A stretch of 16,877 nt of DNA from an uncultured Collinsella sp. (lineage in GTDB: Bacteria; Actinomycetota; Coriobacteriia; Coriobacteriales; Coriobacteriaceae), in NCBI GenBank assembly GCA_902489945.1, contig CABUBZ010000044.1, positions 1 to 16,877 on the forward strand, given 5' to 3'. The notes below the pieces were generated by a model. The model did no database searches. It was not told the origin of the DNA and saw only the letters and a list, made by a program, of their open reading frames with translations. The translations under genes and the position numbers were made by a program. Every line of letters starts with the position of its first letter. The first letter of the stretch is position 1. Shown here piece after piece: positions 1 through 7,251 of the stretch.

Positions 1-1462
1 GTGGTGGGAGACCATCAAGAACTACACTCCCGAATCCGTACAGGACATCACGGGTGTCGAGCCCGCGTTGATCCACCAAGCTGCCGAGATGTACGCCACG
101 GCGAAGCCCTCTGCCATCATTGGCTGGGGCATGGGCGTATGCCAGCAGAAGCAGAACCTGAAGACGGTGCACACCATCGCCTCCATTGCCTGCGTTGCCG
201 GCCAGATCGGCAAACCCAATTCCGGTCTCGCGCCCGTGCGTGGCCAGAATAACGTCCAGGGCTCCTGCGATATGGGCATGCTGCCCAACCTGTACCCTGG
301 CTACCAGAAGGTCACCGACCCGGCAGTGCGTGCCAAGTTTGCCAAGGCTTGGGGCGTGCCCGAGGAAAAGCTCCCGCTCGAGGAGGGCTACAAACTCACC
401 GACCTGGGCCACCTGGTCGACGAGGGCAAGGTGCACTGCTTCTACAACTACGGCGAGGACCCGGTGCAGACCGAGCCCGATTCGGCCGGTATGCGCAAGA
501 CGCTCTCCGAGCTGGATCTGTTCATTTGCCAGGACATCTTTATGACGCAGACGACCATGCTCGCCGACGTCATCCTGCCTGCCACCTCCTGGGGCGAGCA
601 CGAGGGTGTCTTTACCGCATCCGACCGTAGCTTCCAGCACTTTGACGCGGCCGTTCCGCCCAAGGGCGAGTGCCGTCACGACTGGGAGATCTTCGCGGAT
701 CTGTCTACGCGCATGGGTTACCCCATGCACTACGACAACACCGAGCAGATCTGGAACGAGTGCATTAGCCTGTGCCCCAACTTTGTGGGCGCGACCTACG
801 AGAAGATGGCTCCCGAGGGCGGTTACGCCCAGTGGCCGGTCAAGAGCACCGATGTGAACGACCACGGTACGCCCGACATGTTCGCTGGTGGCAAGTTCAC
901 CACCAAGGACGGCCGCGCCAACCTGATGGCGCACGACTGGGAGGCGCCCTCTGAGCTTCCCGACGATGAGTACCCGCTCATCCTGTGCACCGTCCGCGAG
1001 GTCGGCCACTACAGCTGCCGCTCGATGACCGGCAACTGCAAGACGCTGGCACTGCTTGCCGACGAGCCCGGCTTTGTCCGCATGAATCCCGCGGACGCCC
1101 AGGCGCGCGGCATCAAGAATGGCGACATCGTCTCGATTCACAGCCGCCGTGGCCAGGTATACAGCCGTGCCGACGTGAGCGATCGCATCAACAAGGGCAC
1201 GGTCTATATGACCTATCAGTGGTGGATCGGCAAGTGCAACGAGCTGACCATGCACAAGGTCGACCCGGTCTCGCATACGCCCGAGGACAAGTTCTCCGCC
1301 TGCCAGGTCGACGCCATTGCCGACCAGGTTTGGGCAGAGGGCGAGGTAGAGCGTCAGTACACCGAGCTCAAGCAGGCTCTGGTGGACGCCGCCGCTCCCC
1401 AGGACGTTGAGCCCGGCGCCGCCAAGTTCGACGACGAGACGCACGTGAATCAAATCGTGTAG
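1..1462 (+). CDS. fdhF: Formate dehydrogenase H, catalytic subunit (5' truncated by window edge)
   Basis: The enzyme oxidises formate to CO2 in the cytoplasm and feeds electrons to the Hyf ferredoxins; it belongs to the Mo-bisPGD (DMSO reductase) superfamily. The reading frame is open from base 2, giving 486 residues to the TAG at 1460. It matches E. coli FdhF throughout, for example VRGQNNVQG, QDIFMTQTTMLADVILP, SWGEHEGVF, REVGHYSCRSMTGNC and MTYQWWIGKCNEL. By alignment from memory, window residue 80 (Arg, codon 239-241) equals active-site R333 of E. coli, so about 250 N-terminal residues are missing. These carry the [4Fe-4S] cysteines and the Sec140/His141 site, so whether the Mo ligand is Sec or Cys cannot be seen here. 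The C-terminus runs about 24 residues beyond the E. coli protein. It is the first visible gene of the formate hydrogenlyase cluster. The family call is very secure. Confidence 0.97.
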   Translation, partial: WWETIKNYTPESVQDITGVEPALIHQAAEMYATAKPSAIIGWGMGVCQQKQNLKTVHTIASIACVAGQIGKPNSGLAPVRGQNNVQGSCDMGMLPNLYPGYQKVTDPAVRAKFAKAWGVPEEKLPLEEGYKLTDLGHLVDEGKVHCFYNYGEDPVQTEPDSAGMRKTLSELDLFICQDIFMTQTTMLADVILPATSWGEHEGVFTASDRSFQHFDAAVPPKGECRHDWEIFADLSTRMGYPMHYDNTEQIWNECISLCPNFVGATYEKMAPEGGYAQWPVKSTDVNDHGTPDMFAGGKFTTKDGRANLMAHDWEAPSELPDDEYPLILCTVREVGHYSCRSMTGNCKTLALLADEPGFVRMNPADAQARGIKNGDIVSIHSRRGQVYSRADVSDRINKGTVYMTYQWWIGKCNELTMHKVDPVSHTPEDKFSACQVDAIADQVWAEGEVERQYTELKQALVDAAAPQDVEPGAAKFDDETHVNQIV

Positions 1463-1483
1463 TCCCGTTCTCGTTGGCTTTTT

Positions 1484-1526
1484 GGGCCGGGCGTCCCGTA
1501 CGTTCGGGAGCCCGGCCCGTTATTTT
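1484..1526 (+). terminator. GC-rich hairpin between fdhF and hyfA (attenuator or processing hairpin)
   Basis: A nine-base-pair stem GGGCCGGGC (1484-1492) pairs with GCCCGGCCC (1510-1518). It is extended inward by CCCG (1495-1498) with CGGG (1505-1508) across a small GT/A internal loop, and closed by the loop TACGTT. It is followed by GTTATTTT, a weak U-tract. The stem is very stable but the tail is not a clean T run, so partial termination that lowers hyf expression relative to fdhF, or an mRNA-stabilising or processing hairpin, fit better than full termination. The genes on both sides serve one pathway. It is not a SECIS element, which would lie just after the Sec codon, far upstream. Confidence 0.7.
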
Positions 1527-1527
1527 G

Positions 1528-1535
1528 AAAGGAAG
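1528..1535 (+). promoter_or_regulatory. Ribosome binding site of hyfA, deciding the start
   Basis: AAAGGAAG lies 5 bases before the ATG at 1541. A GTG at 1535 in the same frame would add two residues, but it overlaps this Shine-Dalgarno sequence, so the ATG is preferred. The resulting protein begins MNRF, like E. coli HyfA. Confidence 0.7.
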
Positions 1536-1540
1536 TGGGG

Positions 1541-2158
1541 ATGAACCGCTTCATCGACATCAACCCGGAGAGGTGCATCGGCTGCGGAACATGCCAGTCC
1601 GCCTGTGCCGACGCCCACCGGATGCAGGGTCTTCAGGATACGCCGCGCCTGGCGCTCGTGAAGACCGGCGGTATTTCGGCCGCCCTTGCCTGCCACCATT
1701 GCGAGGGTGCCCCCTGCGCCGAGGTTTGCCCGGTGAATGCCATCGAGCACGATGGCGACCGCATCCACGTCAAGGAGCAGGAGTGCATCGGGTGCAGGCT
1801 GTGCGCCATCGCGTGCCCCTTCGGAGCCATCCATCCCGATGGCACGTCTATCGCCGGTGTCGCAGGCATGTGCGACCCGACGCCTTCGTATCCTAAGTCC
1901 CTGAGCAGCCTGCTTACGTGGGCTCCCGGCCAGTACACTTGCGCTGTCAAGTGCGACCTGTGCGCCTTCGATCCGGACGGCCCGCATTGTGTGGCGGCGT
2001 GCCCCACCAAGGCGCTGACCGTCATGGGCGGCGCGGCCGATCGCGAGCTCGATGAGGCCAAGCGCCTGCGCTCGATCGAAAACGGTCCGGTCGTCGACGT
2101 TACCGCTGTGGCCCAGGGCCTGTCCGAGAAAGCAGAAGGGAGCGTAAACAATGGATAG
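1541..2158 (+). CDS. hyfA: Hydrogenase-4 component A, 4x[4Fe-4S] ferredoxin subunit
   Basis: This electron-transfer subunit links formate dehydrogenase H to the hydrogenase, on the cytoplasmic face. It has 205 residues, the same length as E. coli HyfA, and begins MNRF as that protein does. Four cysteine groups are visible: C12/C15/C18/C22, C51/C54/C59/C63, C82/C85/C88/C92 and C138/C141/C150/C154, the usual pattern of the HycB/HydN/DmsB-like ferredoxins. Shared stretches include CHHCEGAPCAEVCPVNAI and VKCDLC. The related HycB and HydN are the alternatives, but the company of a full hyf set favours HyfA. The gene follows the hairpin behind fdhF, and its last 8 bases overlap the start of hyfB, which suggests translational coupling. 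Confidence 0.95.
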   Translation: MNRFIDINPERCIGCGTCQSACADAHRMQGLQDTPRLALVKTGGISAALACHHCEGAPCAEVCPVNAIEHDGDRIHVKEQECIGCRLCAIACPFGAIHPDGTSIAGVAGMCDPTPSYPKSLSSLLTWAPGQYTCAVKCDLCAFDPDGPHCVAACPTKALTVMGGAADRELDEAKRLRSIENGPVVDVTAVAQGLSEKAEGSVNNG

Positions 2159-4169
2159 CATGACGCTGTTTATCGCATCGCTTGCCGTCTCGTGCATCGG
2201 TGCGCTCGCCTCGGTTCTGCTGATCAAGGCCGATAACGCCGCCAAGACCGCCGGCTGCCTTATCGGCGCCGTCGCCGCGGTGCTTTCGTTTGTGGCCGGT
2301 ATCCAGGCCGTGCTGGGCGATGTCACGTCGGTCGACACCATCGTGTTCTTCCCGTTTGCCCATTTCCAGCTGCTGCTCAATCAGCTGTCCGGCCTGTTCG
2401 TGGCGCTCATCTCGGTGCTCGCGTTTGCCGGTTCGATCTACGGTCTCAACTATTTTGATGAGTACCCGGGCAAAAAGGGCCGCGCCGGCTTCTTCTTTAA
2501 CACCTTCGTGGCGTCCATGATGCTCGTCATCACCGCCGACAACGTGTTTTGGTTCCTGGTCGCCTTTGAGCTCATGTCGCTGACCTCGTACTTCCTGGTC
2601 GTGATCGAGGAGAACGAGAACTCCATCCATGGCGGTTGGCTCTACTTTGTGATCGCGCACGTGGGCTTTGTGCTCATCATGGCGAGCTTCCTCACCATGA
2701 CCAACTTCGCCGGCGGCTCGTTTGCCTTTGCGGATTTCCGCGCCACGCAGTTTAGCCCCGCGGTCGCATCCGCGTGCTTCGTGCTCGCCTTCTTTGGCTT
2801 TGGTGCCAAGGCCGGTATCATCCCGCTGCACGGCTGGCTGCCCAAGGCACATCCCGAGGCGCCGTCCAACGTGTCGGCCCTCATGTCCGGCGGCATGATC
2901 AAGATCGGTATCTTCGGCATCCTCAAGGTTGGTCTCGACCTGCTCTCCGCCTCGGGCGTTCAGGTCTGGTGGGGCCTTATGGTCATGGTCTTCGGCGCGA
3001 TCTCGTCGGTCCTCGGCGTGGCCTTCGCCCTGCAGGAGCATGACATCAAGCGCCTGCTGGCCTATCACTCCGTCGAGAATATCGGCATCATTCTGCTCGG
3101 CGTCGGCGCCTCCATGGCCGCCATGGCGCTCAACTCTGTCGGCATCGCCGTCCTGGCTCTGATGGCCGCCCTCTACCACACGTTTAACCACGCGATGTTT
3201 AAGGGCGAGCTGTTCTTGGGCGCCGGTGCGCTGCTGTACTCCACGGGTACGCGCAATATGGAGAAGATGGGCGGCCTGTTCCGTCGTATGCCGGCAACGG
3301 CCATCTGCTTCCTCGTTGGCGCGCTTGCCATCTCGGCCATCCCGCCCTTCAACGGCTTTGTGTCCGAGTGGTTTACCTACCAGTCGCTCTTTAACGCCGC
3401 CATGCAGGGCGACAAGGCCGTCATGATCGTGGCCGTGTTCGCTGCCGTCGCGCTTGCCATTACCGGCGCGCTGGCTGTCACGTGCTTCGTCAAGGCCTAT
3501 GGCGTCTCCTTTGCCTCCGCGCCCCGCTCCGAGGCCGCGGCAAATGCCAAGGAGGTTCCCGCCCCCATGGTGTTTGCGCAGGGCTTGCTCGCGGCCATCT
3601 GCGTCGTGCTGGGCATTGGCGCTCCCGTGATCGCGCCCGTGCTGGTCGATGTCGCCGCGTCCGTGCTGCATCCGTACGGTGGCGTGTTTGCCGCCAAGGG
3701 CATGGAGCTCATGAACCAGTACTCCGGCGCTGCCACCTCCACGCCCGCGATCGCCATTGCGCTCGTGGTGCTCGTCGGCCTTGCCTGCGGTTATCGCAAG
3801 CTCAAGACCGTCGGCAAGGTGCAGAAGTCCCAGCCGTGGGCATGCGGCTATGCTCCCAACGAGCATATGCCCGTCGTGGCCACGACCTTTGCCTCCGAGG
3901 TGTCCTGGTTTATGCAGCCGCTCTACACGCTGCGCGACCGCTGCACGGCCGTCTGCTGGTCCATCGCGCACTTCTTCCAGAAGCTCACCGGTGTGGCCGA
4001 GGCTGTGGAACCCGTACCCGACAAGGTTCTCGTCGATGCCCCGCATAAGGGTGTCGAGAAGCTCGCCGACCTCGCGACTAAGCTCGAGGGCGGCAACTAC
4101 AGCATCTATATCTGCTACATCGTCGCGGCACTCGTGGTATTCCTCGTGCTCGCCGTGCAAATGGGTTAA
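2151..4169 (+). CDS. hyfB: Hydrogenase-4 component B, antiporter-like membrane subunit (NuoL/Mrp type)
   Basis: An integral membrane subunit of the ion-translocating arm, 672 residues, the same length as E. coli HyfB as I recall it. It is hydrophobic throughout with many predicted membrane helices. It carries the hallmarks of antiporter-like complex I subunits: E140 in AFELMSLTSY (the TM5 glutamate), K220 in FGFGAKAGIIPLHGWLPKAH (the TM7 lysine), H234 and K251 in SGGMIKIG. A long hydrophilic stretch near residues 550-640 precedes a final helix. The start ATG at 2151 overlaps the end of hyfA and has GAAGGGAG at 2135-2142; a second ATG at 2160 is possible but lacks a site. It probably works with HyfD and HyfF in proton or sodium pumping. 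Confidence 0.96.
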   Translation: MDSMTLFIASLAVSCIGALASVLLIKADNAAKTAGCLIGAVAAVLSFVAGIQAVLGDVTSVDTIVFFPFAHFQLLLNQLSGLFVALISVLAFAGSIYGLNYFDEYPGKKGRAGFFFNTFVASMMLVITADNVFWFLVAFELMSLTSYFLVVIEENENSIHGGWLYFVIAHVGFVLIMASFLTMTNFAGGSFAFADFRATQFSPAVASACFVLAFFGFGAKAGIIPLHGWLPKAHPEAPSNVSALMSGGMIKIGIFGILKVGLDLLSASGVQVWWGLMVMVFGAISSVLGVAFALQEHDIKRLLAYHSVENIGIILLGVGASMAAMALNSVGIAVLALMAALYHTFNHAMFKGELFLGAGALLYSTGTRNMEKMGGLFRRMPATAICFLVGALAISAIPPFNGFVSEWFTYQSLFNAAMQGDKAVMIVAVFAAVALAITGALAVTCFVKAYGVSFASAPRSEAAANAKEVPAPMVFAQGLLAAICVVLGIGAPVIAPVLVDVAASVLHPYGGVFAAKGMELMNQYSGAATSTPAIAIALVVLVGLACGYRKLKTVGKVQKSQPWACGYAPNEHMPVVATTFASEVSWFMQPLYTLRDRCTAVCWSIAHFFQKLTGVAEAVEPVPDKVLVDAPHKGVEKLADLATKLEGGNYSIYICYIVAALVVFLVLAVQMG

Positions 4170-4181
4170 GGAGGGGAGAGC

Positions 4182-5108
4182 ATGAACAACATCGTACTTG
4201 CCGTTCTGCAGGGCGTGGTCGTCATGGCCGTCGCACCGTTCTTCTCCGGTCTCGGTCGCGTTATCCGCGCCAAGATGCACAACCGTCGCGGCCCCAGCAT
4301 CATGCAGGACTATCGCGACCTGGCCAAGCTCTTTGCGCGCCCCGAGTCCCAGAGCGAGGATGCGAGCTTTGCGCTGCGCATTATGCCGCCGCTGTTCTTC
4401 GCCGTCGCCTTTATGCTCGCGATGGGTCTGCCGCTCTTTACAGCACAAAGCCCCATCCCGGTCTTTGGTGACGCCATCACCATCATGTACAGCCTGGCGC
4501 TCGCCCGCTTCTTCTTCGCCCTCTGCGGTGTGGATTCGTCCAACGCCTACGCCGGTATCGGCGGCGTTCGCGAGCTGCTCATGAGCGTGCTCATCGAGCC
4601 GTCCATGCTGCTGGCGCTGTTTGCCGCCGCCCTGGTTTGCGGCTCCACCGACATCGCCACCATGGGTCAGCACATCATGACGGGCGCCATCGACGCGCCG
4701 GTCGCCGTGATCCTTGCCGGTATCGCCTTTGCGATTGCCTGCTACATGGAACTCGGCAAGCTGCCGTTTGATCAGGCCGAGGCCGAGCAAGAGCTTCAGG
4801 AAGGTCCGCTCGCCGAGCTTTCCGGCCCGTCGCTCGCCATGGCCAAGCTCGCCATGTCCATGAAGCAGGTCCTGGTCGTCGCTTGGTTCTGCGCGATCTT
4901 CGTCCCCTGGGGCGAGCCCGCGACCGTGGGCGCTGCCGCCGTTCTGGGCGCGGTCATCTTCCTGGTGAAGTGCCTGATCGACTTTGTCGTGTGCGGCGTG
5001 ATCGAGAACTCTTGCTCGCGTTCGCGTTTTAAGGTGCTTGGCAATCAGACCTGGGCTGTCGTGGGCATCGCCGTTCTGGCGTTTGTCTTCGTGGTCGTCG
5101 GCGTGTAG
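4182..5108 (+). CDS. hyfC: Hydrogenase-4 component C, NuoH-like membrane anchor subunit
   Basis: The membrane subunit connects the hydrophilic hydrogenase module to the ion-pumping arm, as NuoH does in complex I. It has 308 residues, close to the E. coli HyfC length. Visible signatures are AKMHNRRGPSIMQDYRDLAK near residues 30-49 (the NuoH loop) and MELGKLPFDQAEAEQELQEG near 189-208, with the charged residues E190, D197, E200, E202 and E205 that line the E-channel region in this family. The start has a strong site AAGGAGGGG (4168-4176) overlapping the hyfB stop. It lies between the two large antiporter-like genes in standard hyf order. Confidence 0.96.
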   Translation: MNNIVLAVLQGVVVMAVAPFFSGLGRVIRAKMHNRRGPSIMQDYRDLAKLFARPESQSEDASFALRIMPPLFFAVAFMLAMGLPLFTAQSPIPVFGDAITIMYSLALARFFFALCGVDSSNAYAGIGGVRELLMSVLIEPSMLLALFAAALVCGSTDIATMGQHIMTGAIDAPVAVILAGIAFAIACYMELGKLPFDQAEAEQELQEGPLAELSGPSLAMAKLAMSMKQVLVVAWFCAIFVPWGEPATVGAAAVLGAVIFLVKCLIDFVVCGVIENSCSRSRFKVLGNQTWAVVGIAVLAFVFVVVGV

Positions 5109-5123
5109 GAGAAGGGAGAAACA

Positions 5124-6581
5124 ATGTCATTTGCAGTCAGTCTGTCCCTTCTCGGCTTGGTCGCTATCGCGGCCCCGATGGTGGCCTCGGTGCTCGTCGC
5201 CCTGTTCCCCCGTCCGTACGCCAAGTGGTTCAGCGTTTTGGGTGCCGCCGTCTCGACGGCCTGCACCATCGCCCTCGCCGCGAATTTCGCTGGCGCCGGC
5301 ATGCCCGACACGCAGGTCCCCCTGATCTCGTTTGGGCAGACCCTCGTCATGGGATTCACCTTCGATCGCATGAGCACGCTGCTCGCGCCCGCCTTTGTGG
5401 GTATCGGCCTGCTTGTCGTGATCTATTCGATTCCCTATATGAGCGAGAATAACCGTGAGCATCCCGACGCGCCGCGTCGTCGCTTCTACGCGTACCTCGC
5501 GACCTTCATCGGCGCCATGGCCGGCCTCGTGTACAGCTCGACCCTTTTGGGCCAGCTCGTGTTCTTTGAGATCACGGGTGCGTGCTCTTGGGGCCTTATT
5601 AGCTACTACATGACGCCTACGGCCAAGAAGGCCGGCATGAAGGCCCTGATCATTACGCATATCGGTGCGCTCGGCCTGTATCTGGGCGCCGCCATCGTGT
5701 TTGCCCACACCGGTACCTTCGCCATCACCGCGATCGCCGGCCTCGACGCCAAGCTCAAGGCCATCGTCCTTCTGCTGGTGCTCTTTGCCGCTTGGGCCAA
5801 GTCCGCACAGGTCCCCATGTACATGTGGCTGCCTTCGGCCATGGAGGCCCCGACGCCTGTTTCGGCCTACCTGCATGGCGCCTCGATGGTCAAGGTCGGC
5901 GTGTGCGTGTTCGCGCGCGCACTCGTCTCTGCCGGCGAGATTCCCGAGATCGTTGGCTGGGTTGCCATTATCGACGCCATGGTCACCATGCTCTTTGGTT
6001 TCCTTATGTACCTGCCGCAAAAGGACATGAAGCGCCTGCTGGCCTTCTCCACGATCGCCCAGCTCTCCTATGTGTTCTTTGGTCTGGGCCTTTCGGTCTT
6101 TGGCAGCCAGCTGGCCTTTGATGGCGCCGTGTGCCACATCTTTAACCACGCTTTCGCCAAGACGCTGTTCTTCCTGATCGCCGGTTCGTTCTCCTTTACG
6201 CTCGGCACGCGTATGCTGCCCAAGCTTCGCGGCATCGTAAAGAAGTACCCGATCTCGGGCGTGGGCTTTGGTGTCGCGGCGCTCGCCATTGCCGGCGTGC
6301 CGCCCATGAACACGTTCTTCTCGAAGTTCCAGATCATCGCCGGTGGCTTCTCTGTGGGTGCCGGCAACGTCGCGATCCTGGTGCTCGTGTGCATCATGGT
6401 CGCCGAGACCGTCGCCACCTTCGCCTGGTTCCTCAAGTGGATGGGCTATTGCCTGCCCGGCGAGCCGAGCGAAGAGGTCGCTGCGGGAGCCCCGCTTCCC
6501 CGCGCGATGGCGTTTGTGTTCATCGTGCTCATCATCATGGTCATCGTCAGCGGCCCGCTTTCGGCCAGCTGGATCGGTTAG
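5124..6581 (+). CDS. hyfD: Hydrogenase-4 component D, antiporter-like membrane subunit
   Basis: A second NuoL/M/N-like integral membrane protein, 485 residues, close to E. coli HyfD. HyfD has no counterpart in the shorter hyc (hydrogenase-3) operon, so its presence marks this cluster as FHL-2 type. Key residues are kept: E149 in FFEITGACSW, K226 in AAWAKSAQVPMYMWLPSA, H251 and K257 in YLHGASMVKVG. The tract KDMKRLLAFSTIAQLSYVF is the helix-8 motif typical of these subunits. It starts 15 bases after hyfC behind GGAGAAGGGAG and ends next to the site for hyfE. I infer a role in ion translocation together with HyfB and HyfF. Confidence 0.95.
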   Translation: MSFAVSLSLLGLVAIAAPMVASVLVALFPRPYAKWFSVLGAAVSTACTIALAANFAGAGMPDTQVPLISFGQTLVMGFTFDRMSTLLAPAFVGIGLLVVIYSIPYMSENNREHPDAPRRRFYAYLATFIGAMAGLVYSSTLLGQLVFFEITGACSWGLISYYMTPTAKKAGMKALIITHIGALGLYLGAAIVFAHTGTFAITAIAGLDAKLKAIVLLLVLFAAWAKSAQVPMYMWLPSAMEAPTPVSAYLHGASMVKVGVCVFARALVSAGEIPEIVGWVAIIDAMVTMLFGFLMYLPQKDMKRLLAFSTIAQLSYVFFGLGLSVFGSQLAFDGAVCHIFNHAFAKTLFFLIAGSFSFTLGTRMLPKLRGIVKKYPISGVGFGVAALAIAGVPPMNTFFSKFQIIAGGFSVGAGNVAILVLVCIMVAETVATFAWFLKWMGYCLPGEPSEEVAAGAPLPRAMAFVFIVLIIMVIVSGPLSASWIG

Positions 6582-6594
6582 GAGGTAGAACGAC

Positions 6595-7248
6595 ATGGGT
6601 TATTCGATCGTCAACATCCTTGGCGGCCTTCTGATCGTCACGTCCACCATGGTGGTTGTCTCCAAGAACATCAAACATTCCATCCACTGGTATGCGGTGC
6701 AGTCGCTGGTGCTCGTGGGGCTTCTCGCCACGCTCGGTGTCACCACTGGTGCGCAGGAACTGCTTATGTGGGCTGGATCTGCCTTTATCACCAAGGTCGT
6801 CCTGGTCCCTTATATCCTCAACCGTGCGTACAAGAAGATGGGCGAGCCGAGCGACGCATCGCTCAAGGCCGGCCTTAAGCCCGCGTGGGCCATTTGCATC
6901 ATCGCCGTGGAGGTCGCGATTTGCTTTGCCGTCGTGACGCAGATCAGCCTTCCCACGGCCGAGGTCGCAACGCCTGCGCTCGCCATTAGCTTCGCTCACT
7001 TCTTTGTGGGCCTCACCTGCATCATTTCGCAGCGCAACATCATGAAGCAGATCTTTGGATACTGCCTTATGGAAAACGGCAGCCATGTGACGCTCGCGCT
7101 TTTGGCCCCCACCGCTCCCGAGATCATCGAGATCGGTATCGCCACCGACGCCATCTTTGCCGTCATCATCATGTCCATCGTCGTGCGTCGCATTTGGGAC
7201 GACTCCCACTCGCTCGATGCGCGCGACCTGTCCGAGCTGAGGGGGTAG
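6595..7248 (+). CDS. hyfE: Hydrogenase-4 component E, membrane subunit with NuoK-like part
   Basis: An integral membrane subunit of 217 residues (E. coli HyfE is about 216). Hydrophobic helices fill most of it, with a short charged loop near residues 78-90 (YKKMGEPSDASLKAG). The C-terminal half contains FAHFFVGLTCIISQRN and YCLMENGS, the last matching the family's conserved ENG segment. It stands in the place of NuoK in the membrane arm and is another subunit absent from hyc. The start ATG lies 8 bases after TAGGAGGT, which overlaps the hyfD stop. Only 3 bases separate its TAG from hyfF. Confidence 0.94.
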   Translation: MGYSIVNILGGLLIVTSTMVVVSKNIKHSIHWYAVQSLVLVGLLATLGVTTGAQELLMWAGSAFITKVVLVPYILNRAYKKMGEPSDASLKAGLKPAWAICIIAVEVAICFAVVTQISLPTAEVATPALAISFAHFFVGLTCIISQRNIMKQIFGYCLMENGSHVTLALLAPTAPEIIEIGIATDAIFAVIIMSIVVRRIWDDSHSLDARDLSELRG

Positions 7249-7251
7249 TCC

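Noticed and set aside
1484..1518. The hairpin after fdhF as a SECIS element
   Set aside because: Bacterial SECIS elements lie just downstream of the UGA within the coding region; this one is after the stop codon and more than 1.4 kb from the expected Sec position.
1535..1540. GTG start for hyfA two codons upstream
   Set aside because: It overlaps the Shine-Dalgarno sequence, and the homologous start is MNRF at 1541.
2100..4790. An 896-codon open frame on the minus strand
   Set aside because: It is antisense to hyfB and hyfC, has the same biased composition and spans gene boundaries, with no recognisable domain.
5127..6596. A 489-codon minus-strand open frame
   Set aside because: It mirrors hyfD almost exactly in extent and has the same low-complexity antisense composition.
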